From Doris montereyensis (Eukaryota > Mollusca > Gastropoda > Nudibranchia > Dorididae): 64,000 nucleotides of DNA. The notes under the pieces were generated by a model. The model had not been told where the DNA came from. It saw only the letters and a program-made list of their open reading frames with translations, and searched no databases. Made by a program: the position numbers and the translations under genes. Position 1 is the stretch's first letter. Every line of letters begins with the position of its first letter. The stretch lies in assembly GCA_037039925.1 (NCBI GenBank), contig JAXRKP010000216.1:136001-200000 (forward strand), given 5' to 3'. Shown in pieces: positions 61,601 through 64,000 of the stretch.

Positions 61601-63602
61601 CAATACAAATCACAATCACCTTGACATTAAAATTGTCTTATAAAGTAAAGAGTCTTCATGGCCTCATTACAGCCTATAGAGCCGGAGCCTATCCCAGTTT
61701 CTATAGCAGTAAGCAGAATAGGTGGTAATAATCACCTCCTGGATAGGATGCTAGTCTGATGCAGCTTTTTACTCCCAAGTACCTGTACCCATTTGAGACT
61801 GGTTTGAGAGGGAAAAAATTATAAAACTACCCCCTTAGCTAATTACGGTCTAACCTGGCCAATAACGGCCGCATGCTAGACCGCCAGCTGTGTTTTAACC
61901 TGACCAAAAACTGGCTGCCCGCTTACTGCTTCCCATTGTTCAAACTGGCTAAAAACGGTTGTGGGTAACACCTCTTTCAAAGATCAGATTGGCTCAGCAA
62001 ACCTATTATTGTTACTATTTTAAGTGCTATTATGTATAGAAAGCTGGTTTGTCCACTTAAGGCTCTTTCTGGCGTTAAAGGTCACGATACTAATGTAATA
62101 GCATCACCTTCCGTGAAGCCCATCATTGATCGTATTTTGTATTGCTCCAGCACACCCATTTCATCGATGTACTTCAATCATCTACATTTTCTATATTTTC
62201 TGCTTTGGCAATTTTGTCGTAATGGACTGTTATAGTAGTGACACGGAGAGAAAATATTTGCTGCTAAAGGCACCCATCAGAACCAGACGGGAAGCTTAGA
62301 AAATATGAACACACCATGGCGATCTGGTTGCCGAGAAATAGAATCTAGGTCACCGGCAAGATCCTGCTAGATACAGCCTAGTCCGCATTAGAACCCGGTC
62401 TGATCATGAGGTGAGTCACGAAAACAACAATCCACACTCAATTTAACACTAATAATTGTCGATAACCTGAAGAAATAATAATATGTGGTAAGTGTATCAT
62501 AGAAAAGACAGGTGGAAAGTCTATTGCATTGGTCCACACACTAGTAGCTCAAACGTCACATAGGCGCGCCAGACACCGAATGACAGACACAAGGAAGGCT
62601 CATCACCTACTCTGGCCACCTGTGATTGAAGGTTACATAGCTGTCGTTTCTAATAAAAAATACATGAATAATTAAATAAAAATACAAGGCATGTCAGGGG
62701 TCCTTAGTACCCTCTGTTCTTGTCTCCTCAGGACCAGTTTCTGTATTGGGTTTGGAACCTGTAAATGAACAATAGGGCTATTATTTATTATCAAAATCAA
62801 GACCAGCTGTACCAAACGTGTTTCAAAAGGCTGAAAGAAAATGTGAACCTCTATTTAAACACAAACATCAACTGATGAACAATAAATTTATTTCTCAGGT
62901 TTTACCTTTTGCAAGGTGGTGTGGGGCTTTAAATTTTTTTAAACGACAAGATAAGAATGACACTGCTGACTTACCTGTCACTGTCTTGTACGCATTCTAA
63001 AGTCTCTCCAATGAAGAAGCGGTCCTTGGCAAACATAAAGATATCATCATTTAAGTCATTGAGGCGGCTCCTGTGTGTCAAAGTTGCTATAAACAGAAGA
63101 GGCCTTTTCAGAGTGTCCTGAAAATTGGCAAGGTTCTTTTAGTTTTTCTTCACATTCCTCTGCCTCTTGAAATGTCATTCCTGACCTGCCTGTGATGGCA
63201 CATGACCATACAAGGCTGTTGCAGAGGATTATTCTCTCAAAAAGGCACTGAAACAGAGTAACAAATGTACACTTACTCCAAGAAGCAAACATTAAAAGGA
63301 ATATATCAAATCAAAAATGGCGTTGCTAGACAGATCGAAACAATACCTATTTCAAGTTAAATGTCTCACTGTGGATTTTACTCAAAGTAGTAATAGAGGA
63401 TGGATGGAATGAAGAAAAAACATGGACGAATACATGTAAACAATGAAGTTGTCATGCCTACAAACGTCTAAAAATGTTTGTATACTCACTTGTAATCTCG
63501 AAATATTTCATTTGTAATCTTACAATGAAAGACCTCTTCTTCAGGACGAAGATCATGAGGTATTTTCTGCCTGTGAAATGGTTGCTTGCGAAGTAGCGGC
63601 AT
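37422..63602 (-). CDS. BAZ1A: BAZ1A/ACF1, ISWI chromatin-remodeling subunit
   Basis: This is the large non-catalytic subunit of the nuclear ACF and CHRAC remodelers. It binds ISWI (SMARCA5) and DNA and directs nucleosome spacing. Twenty-six exons are read from an ATG at 63602 to a TGA at 37422. In order they encode WAC (exons 1-3), a basic coiled segment (7-8), DDT (9-10), WHIM1 (12), WHIM2 (15), WHIM3 region (16-18), PHD1 (21-22), acidic linker, PHD2 (23-24) and bromodomain (25-26). The start MPLLRKQPFHRQK matches the ACF1 N-terminus closely, and BAZ1B/WSTF differs there. About fifteen exon positions need a one-base correction. Intron 16 carries an antisense transposon. No promoter motif was recognised in the roughly 400 bases upstream. 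Confidence 0.93.
37776..37955 (+). mobile_element. tRNA-Leu-derived SINE, 3'-deleted
   Basis: Head GTGGCGTCAGTGACCGATCG, B box GAATTCGAATCC, TTGGGAAAGACACGCAACAC. The CGTCCTGTCC block is missing, then GGCCCTGATGGAACT and a T run. Confidence 0.75.
38108..38712 (-). repeat. Diverged inverted repeat pair, right arm
   Basis: On -: TAATGGGACAAAAC, TTGAACTACTGGATGGTATT and CCGCCATTTTGG/CATGGCAACC-type blocks pair with the left arm. Includes a C12 run. Confidence 0.55.
39370..39527 (-). CDS. BAZ1A: BAZ1A exon 25 (bromodomain, first part)
   Basis: Reads DKNPIMRLMKPINPSSKRVN, then LKAAEELINELIKHEDAWPF and LKPVDKKL. LI.EL.KHEDAWPF.KPV is helix Z and the start of the ZA loop of the ACF1 bromodomain. 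Splice sites ATACAG and GTAAGTC. Confidence 0.95.
40056..40335 (+). mobile_element. tRNA-Leu-derived SINE
   Basis: Head GTGGCCAAATGATTAGGGTG, B box GGGTTTGAATCG, TTGGGAAAGACATTTAACAT, ATGGGTACAAGCACTAG, TGTCCTGTCCAAGAGG, and GGGCCTTGGAACTTTACA. Confidence 0.8.
40882..41335. repeat. Imperfect tandem duplication (~230-bp unit)
   Basis: GACCC(C)TTT...AATTAAGT..., ATATAAATGCACTTTACA, CAGATTTGTTTGTTTCATTG, GATCTCAGGGTGAATTAAGA and CCACCCAC...AAAAATACAGAAACTGAA occur twice in order. Each unit contains one copy of the 110-bp element. Confidence 0.8.
41919..42105 (-). CDS. BAZ1A: BAZ1A exon 24 (PHD finger 2, end; alternative donors)
   Basis: Reads IPRGKWMCQVCIGINRPGKI, completing PHD2 with C-x-x-C, then KLDQLAKMEKAGRSQSSRVK. 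A strong donor GTGAGT at 41979 ends the exon in phase 0. Reading on to GTAGAA at 41918 adds SVDILSDEEECEIEIYGLI and ends in phase 1, which is what exon 25 needs. The longer form is preferred. Confidence 0.85.
42563..42690 (+). repeat. Third SINE-like family, second copy
   Basis: GTGGTTTAATCCCAAAGGTG, CCGTCTATTCCTTGTGTTGG, TTTGTTCCTATGG and ATTATTTAATCTCATTTCCT, in the same order as the copy at 5.2 kb. Confidence 0.55.
43134..43403 (-). CDS. BAZ1A: BAZ1A exon 23 (acidic linker and PHD finger 2)
   Basis: About 55 residues of almost pure Asp/Glu are followed by LCSACKTVGTLICCDCCPRA and YHLHCAKPALK. This is the first half of a second PHD finger. The next exon is conserved in phase 0, so the A4 run at 43135-43138 probably lacks one base (PALKK|IPRGKW). 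Confidence 0.93.
44411..44547 (-). CDS. BAZ1A: BAZ1A exon 22 (PHD finger 1, end)
   Basis: Reads KVPTGDWFCPDCRPKQIPRS, with the last zinc ligands C-P-D-C, and ends in a glutamate run. Clean frame, phase 0 in and 2 out. Confidence 0.95.
45280..45527 (-). CDS. BAZ1A: BAZ1A exon 21 (PHD finger 1, first part)
   Basis: Reads KKIHQCLKSCGLYERWEDSL, SVTSLSQVYLHLATLDKSII and WARSTLETRC. After one missing base at 45371-45374 it continues CRRKGDAEKMLLCDGCDRGH and HMYCLKPPME. SLSQV.LHL.TLD.S..W is diagnostic for ACF1. The Cys-x-x-Cys, CDGC and H-x-x-C ligands of PHD1 are all present. Confidence 0.95.
45656..45737 (-). CDS. BAZ1A: BAZ1A exon 20 (basic linker)
   Basis: A short exon between CATAAG and GTAAGCC. 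The open frame is ERMKQRKGDYLPRKGTGKKK and then DDAEESDG. Entry and exit phases do not match both neighbours, so an indel, probably in the A6 run, is likely. Placed by position and coding character only. Confidence 0.55.
46619..46732 (-). CDS. BAZ1A: BAZ1A exon 19
   Basis: Acceptor CTTTTAG. Reads MFMELFHLIVSRSPGDLGRA and then LVQIARGVELRFMKEPL. It matches the family's VHYLAMALFQIEQGIERRFLKAPL. Donor A|GTAATT. Confidence 0.85.
47111..47207 (-). CDS. BAZ1A: BAZ1A exon 18
   Basis: Acceptor TTACTTAG. Reads IKDRLSWRGAILKRHYDPQS when one G is added to the G5 run (C5 on +, 47181-47185). The DR..WR..L....YD pattern matches the family's DRHIWRSALESGRYE. The 3' boundary (GG|GTATC) is uncertain. Confidence 0.75.
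47420..47530 (-). repeat. Dispersed 110-bp element
   Basis: On -: GGTTGGTGGGTGCTACTGGC, AGGTTCTACT, TTTTCACTTATC, TTCATCGCATAAGGTGGACA. Close to the consensus. Other minus-strand copies: 34436, 39083, 41008, 41229, 56779, 60833. Confidence 0.75.
47735..47874 (-). CDS. BAZ1A: BAZ1A exon 17 (WHIM3; one frameshift)
   Basis: Reads ALALTRFPVRRQLALMQEKA, ESTMELNLRTL and, after one missing base near 47779-47785, LDMEDRIHVGIGCLK. The family has LELRLRDFLLDIEDRIYQGTLG here. With the base counted it is 47 codons, phase 0-0. Splice sites ATGCAG and GTAAG. Confidence 0.85.
48590..48700. promoter_or_regulatory. GC-rich patch, possible transposase promoter
   Basis: A local GC-rich stretch in AT-rich DNA. 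It has an ATTGG (inverted CCAAT) next to a GAGGCGGGG GC box, then CGGGCGACCTCGACC and several CpGs. It lies just upstream of the inferred non-coding leader exon. Confidence 0.35.
48767..49327 (+). other. Intron in transposase 5' leader
   Basis: A consensus donor CAG|GTAAGTG at 48767 and a pyrimidine-rich acceptor CTTCTACAG ending at 49327 bracket about 560 bases, 24 bases before the transposase ATG. The implied first exon is non-coding. Confidence 0.5.
49009..49034. repeat. (AGATCT)n tandem repeat
   Basis: Four to five AGATCT units inside the transposase leader intron. Shorter AGATCTAGATTCTAGATCTA-like copies lie at 48911-48935. Confidence 0.85.
49352..51218 (+). CDS. Mutator-like transposase (frameshifted)
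   Basis: Starts MPATKASTKKLGSKIRMKSS with a Gln-rich stretch. Domain blocks follow in order but in changing frames: IDRVFEVNRRAVATSIATGM, IDVSYDGSWHTRGHKSMCGI, DRNHVGSSGSMEQKAAVNIW, ECVNHVAKRLGTALRK, CPKGVDSWCFYQKAISKGM, and GKTQNANESIHALIWSRCPK. These are the conserved blocks of the metazoan Mutator-like transposase domain. The D in VSYDGSWH and the D in SVICDGDA fit the first two acidic residues of an RNase H-like core. A basic C-terminus ends at TGA 51216. About six or seven one-base shifts interrupt it, with few internal stops otherwise. Confidence 0.8.
52066..52507 (-). CDS. BAZ1A: BAZ1A exon 16 (linker and start of WHIM3; several frameshifts)
   Basis: After TTCTTCAG the reading changes frame several times. 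Each open segment looks coding: VKIAASADIPRRGQGSNAVK, CLQDCEKNNCSENVEKKHSD, DVKTVLKTETDVKTENLLKK, then TTWSFIDTPDLLDALVIFRE and MLKPLLVKKCP. The last parts match the WCFY..EQLDQLIEALN..G.RE..LK..L region of ACF1. The linker is acidic and poorly conserved, as expected. The donor (GTGAC at 52065) is weak. Confidence 0.65.
52630..52704 (-). mobile_element. Second tRNA-derived SINE-like family, short copy
   Basis: On -: GGACTCAGTCCAGAGACAAC and AAAAGGTTGTGGGTTTAAAC, with a good B box. Upstream of BAZ1A exon 16, in the intron. Confidence 0.55.
53072..53112 (-). repeat. RTE-like LINE 3' tail fragment
   Basis: Matches the CTTTCTTTATCAG(C/T)TCCCAT..TACCTTC(C/T)GGT sequence at the end of the 60.6-kb element, in the same orientation. 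It lies in the intron just after BAZ1A exon 15. Confidence 0.5.
53227..53600 (-). CDS. BAZ1A: BAZ1A exon 15 (WHIM2 motif; one frameshift)
   Basis: Reads FYFPRDEVETNNKLPINFPN, then a Lys/Glu-rich stretch. After one added A at 53420-53423 it continues MVSIYPLGRDRLYRRYYYFP and ELKGIFIEDHELHVPPE. PLGRDR.Y.RYW.FP..G.F.E is the WHIM2 motif, which helps ISWI-family complexes measure linker DNA. With the base added the exon is 125 codons, phase 0-0. Confidence 0.93.
54090..54164 (-). CDS. BAZ1A: BAZ1A exon 14
   Basis: Acceptor TATTTCAG. Reads YKKMMEERAREQAVRMQQLM and then AQHNG, a basic helix. Donor GG|GTTTGT. The exon would need one more base to meet exon 15 in phase 0, so an indel or a shifted donor is likely. 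Confidence 0.75.
54812..54975 (-). CDS. BAZ1A: BAZ1A exon 13
   Basis: Reads ANKVRLIDTLVQQILTYAMV and then RDMIEESSEKLRIKKYDLKQ. It aligns with the KILHALCGKLLTLVSTRDFIED segment. One extra A in the run at 54830-54833 must be removed to read KEEQANK before the AA|GTAAG donor. Confidence 0.9.
55203..55428 (-). CDS. BAZ1A: BAZ1A exon 12 (WHIM1 motif; one frameshift)
   Basis: Contains FTLSEILRVHILASGAKASA and RYQQRGGYTAHDDPGLELKI, the WHIM1 region of ISWI partners. Removing one A at 55229-55231 restores NENVFDLSPG at the end, matching the family's SVYDLTPGEK. Confidence 0.93.
55490..55865. repeat. 370-bp repeat in BAZ1A intron, copy 1 of 3
   Basis: Shares ACATAGCTGCC(A/G)ACCTTTTCA, GCATGACAGCCCGTAATATT, CTTTTCTAGC, AGTAGTTTTG and a CCCATACTAAATATGTT-type end with 57225-57605. 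The second half is shared with 59905-60105. Confidence 0.8.
56003..56098 (-). CDS. BAZ1A: BAZ1A exon 11 (acidic linker)
   Basis: Reads EDKEEDMEEEISPNELIRSA and ends QYSQSTFG. Acidic linker after the DDT domain. Phase 1 to 1, splice sites ATCACAG and GTAAGTA. Confidence 0.85.
56508..56654 (-). CDS. BAZ1A: BAZ1A exon 10 (DDT domain end)
   Basis: Reads MMESALMDHEPDGPLCDLLQ and then MLLCALFNLQEEEAEEYEEL. The EGPLC.LL..LL.A.F motif closes the DDT domain. Phase 1 to 1, no frame problem. Confidence 0.95.
57225..57605. repeat. 370-bp repeat, copy 2
   Basis: Same block order and orientation as 55490-55865, at roughly 70 percent identity by eye. Confidence 0.8.
57884..58022 (-). CDS. BAZ1A: BAZ1A exon 9 (DDT domain)
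   Basis: Clean exon, phase 0 in and 1 out, between TTACCAG and GTGAG. Reads MPEFIPVRTRIPSEIFGDAV and then MIMEFTHIFKTIFDFKQFF. The L/IP.EIFGDALMV.EF..F pattern is the DDT domain that contacts ISWI. Confidence 0.95.
58220..58316 (-). CDS. BAZ1A: BAZ1A exon 8 (lead-in to DDT domain)
   Basis: Contains MEEKRREVEIFREWSRPRDD and LECDDLK, equivalent to the family's QWSKPREDMECDDLK. The exon has 97 bases; dropping one A of the A6 run (58302-58307) gives 32 codons in the right frame. Confidence 0.9.
58489..58650 (-). CDS. BAZ1A: BAZ1A exon 7 (coiled coil)
   Basis: Exactly 54 codons, phase 0-0. Reads TLRCYLNLHLLTRERILIRE and then a Lys/Glu-rich coiled coil ending RKEERDR. It aligns with the KERDKLL..KREK basic helix of ACF1. 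Splice sites CTTCAG and GTAATC. Confidence 0.85.
59122..59325 (-). CDS. BAZ1A: BAZ1A exon 6 (two compensating frameshifts)
   Basis: Starts QPIMKKLGLVSATFEDF. The family-like frame then continues FAGPLPVFEKSQIKRKNNAK, which needs one more T in the T5 run complementary to 59273-59277. A second indel near 59130-59134 would return the exon to phase 0 for exon 7. As written, the 204 bases are open in one frame, but the middle is then an unrelated Leu/His-rich string. Confidence 0.78.
59654..59740 (-). CDS. BAZ1A: BAZ1A exon 5
   Basis: Acceptor TTTTTCAG. Reads SRKEDFIP and, one base shifted near 59719-59722, RDRSKLFLKQHCEPVEGLWK. The KLFLKQHCEP motif is diagnostic for ACF1. Ends in phase 0 once the missing base is counted. 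Confidence 0.85.
59905..60105. repeat. 370-bp repeat, copy 3 (partial)
   Basis: Begins CTCGCACAACCCGTATT. Contains TTAGGGTTTCTTTACTAGCA, ACCCTCATAGACGTACTTCT, GCGAACTCAAAGCC and ATACTGAATATGTTTTTCAA, matching the second half of copy 1. Confidence 0.75.
60133..60239 (-). CDS. BAZ1A: BAZ1A exon 4
   Basis: The acceptor TCAG at 60240 is followed by a lysine-rich stretch and KDAISRLFKFEYVVKLSGQ, once one C is removed at 60201-60202. This matches the KDAIDPLLFKYKV region of ACF1. The donor AAG|GTGAG leaves phase 2. Confidence 0.75.
60598..60830 (-). mobile_element. 3' end of an RTE-like LINE
   Basis: On -, an open stretch reads NLTFTERNRRCQDRAAWRKI, an A-(E/Q)DR..WR.I tail typical of RTE-like RTs. 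It is followed by a CCATACACCGGAAGG..GGGAGCTGATAAAGAAAG 3' tail. The same tail recurs at 53072-53112 (-) and 27538-27590 (+). Confidence 0.6.
61118..61223 (-). CDS. BAZ1A: BAZ1A exon 3 (end of WAC domain)
   Basis: Reads ITCKVIAVVPQEEEKSNGDI and then IVIEDSDDSNQGGKK. The IIVIEDSDDS acidic motif follows the WAC domain in ACF1 proteins. One extra A in the A6 run (61119-61124) would give the phase-1 end that exon 4 requires. Confidence 0.85.
61660..61800 (-). mobile_element. tRNA-Leu-derived SINE, 5'-truncated
   Basis: Only the body and 3' end are present on -: AATGGGTACAGGTAC, TAGCATCCTATCCAGGAGGT, CACCTATTCTGCTTACTGCT, GGCTCTATAGGCTGT. The tRNA head is missing. Confidence 0.7.
61830..61965. 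repeat. Degenerate short tandem repeats
   Basis: Three related units: CTAACCTGGCCAATAACGGC, TTAACCTGACCAAAAACTGG and TTCAAACTGGCTAAAAACGG, spaced about 45-50 bases. In BAZ1A intron 2. Confidence 0.5.
62975..63247 (-). CDS. BAZ1A: BAZ1A exon 2 (WAC domain; one frameshift)
   Basis: It begins CLFERIILCNSLVWSCAITG, the core of the WAC domain. After EECEEKLK the frame changes. Removing one A of the A4 run (T4 on +, 63137-63140) gives NLANFQDTLKRPLLFIATLT and then HRSRLNDLNDDIFMFAKDRF, the family continuation. Donor GTAAGT, phase 2. Confidence 0.9.
63490..63602 (-). CDS. BAZ1A: BAZ1A exon 1 (start codon, WAC domain)
   Basis: The ATG at 63602 opens MPLLRKQPFHRQKIPHDLRP and then EEEVFHCKITNEIFRDY. 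This is the ACF1-type WAC domain, which binds DNA and the nucleosome edge. The donor is AA|GTGAGT (phase 2), but exon 2 is conserved in phase 0. An AAGGTGAGT original with one G lost at 63490 would restore the join as Y-K-C-L-F-E-R. Confidence 0.93.
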
Positions 63603-64000
63603 TTTGTTTTGGAGGGAAACACAAAGGCTTTCTGTGATACTCTACCAGATATAAACACGCCTGTTTCCTGTGTCAAACAAGTCTTTTGTGATTCTAGTTA
63701 CAGAATATACCATGTCCTTATCCAAAAGTATCATATGAGGAAAAGCATTAGGATCATAATCAGAGCCACATCTCTAATGTGATCCCTCCTCACAAAGAGG
63801 TCATACTGTTGGACTGTTAGGCACAGTCACAGTGAACACACGAGGAGTAATAATGTACATTGGTCTACAAGAGATAGGGTAAGAAAATACCGTAATAACT
63901 ATTTTCACACTTTTAGATTACATGTTATATAGTAATGAGTAGCTGGAATATATAATGATGTTCTTATTTAAATAAAAATGTTTTTGTTTTGAGGATCAAA
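63603..64000. other. BAZ1A 5' flank
   Basis: Immediately upstream of the BAZ1A start codon. No clear TATA box, CpG island or upstream exon identified. An AG acceptor close before the ATG suggests the 5' UTR may be split by an intron. Confidence 0.3.

Overview
This is an AT-rich animal nuclear genome window. It has short, phase-consistent exons in long introns, many microsatellites, and SINE and LINE debris. Intron-rich orthologues of conserved animal genes, an ACF1 with two PHD fingers, tRNA-derived SINEs and a metazoan Mutator-type transposase suggest an invertebrate, most likely a lophotrochozoan such as a mollusc. The species cannot be fixed from sequence alone.

Left part (about 160-27,171, + strand): the 3' half of a Ral GTPase-activating protein alpha subunit gene (RALGAPA1/2 orthologue). 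Seventeen exons can be read up to 14.5 kb. They cover part of the alpha-subunit body and the complete catalytic Rap/Ran-GAP domain, with the asparagine thumb in the HLGND motif. Past the GAP domain, three candidate 3' exon sets (14.4, 19.4 and 26.8 kb) are phase-compatible with the last shared exon, which suggests alternative C-terminal tails. The gene starts outside the window.

Middle (about 27.2-37.4 kb): no confident exon. It holds a long AT-rich region that may include the RALGAPA 3' UTR, an RTE-type LINE relic bracketed by roughly 100-bp direct repeats, two copies of a 175-bp repeat led by poly-C, and half of a diverged inverted repeat pair.

Right part (37,422-63,602, - strand): a complete BAZ1A/ACF1 orthologue in 26 exons, from a WAC-domain start codon to the stop after the bromodomain. 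Domains in order: WAC, DDT, WHIM motifs, PHD1, acidic linker, PHD2, bromodomain. A Mutator-like transposon with its own spliced leader lies antisense in the intron between exons 16 and 17 (about 48.6-51.2 kb). Three copies of a 370-bp repeat lie in other introns.

The two genes converge tail to tail. RALGAP alpha forms the RalA/B-inactivating complex with RALGAPB. ACF1 is the large subunit of the ISWI remodelers ACF and CHRAC. No functional link between them is implied, but their linkage recalls human 14q13. Many conserved exons, in the right half above all, are readable only if single-base indels (mostly in homopolymers) are allowed. This looks like assembly error, though a decayed locus is not formally excluded.
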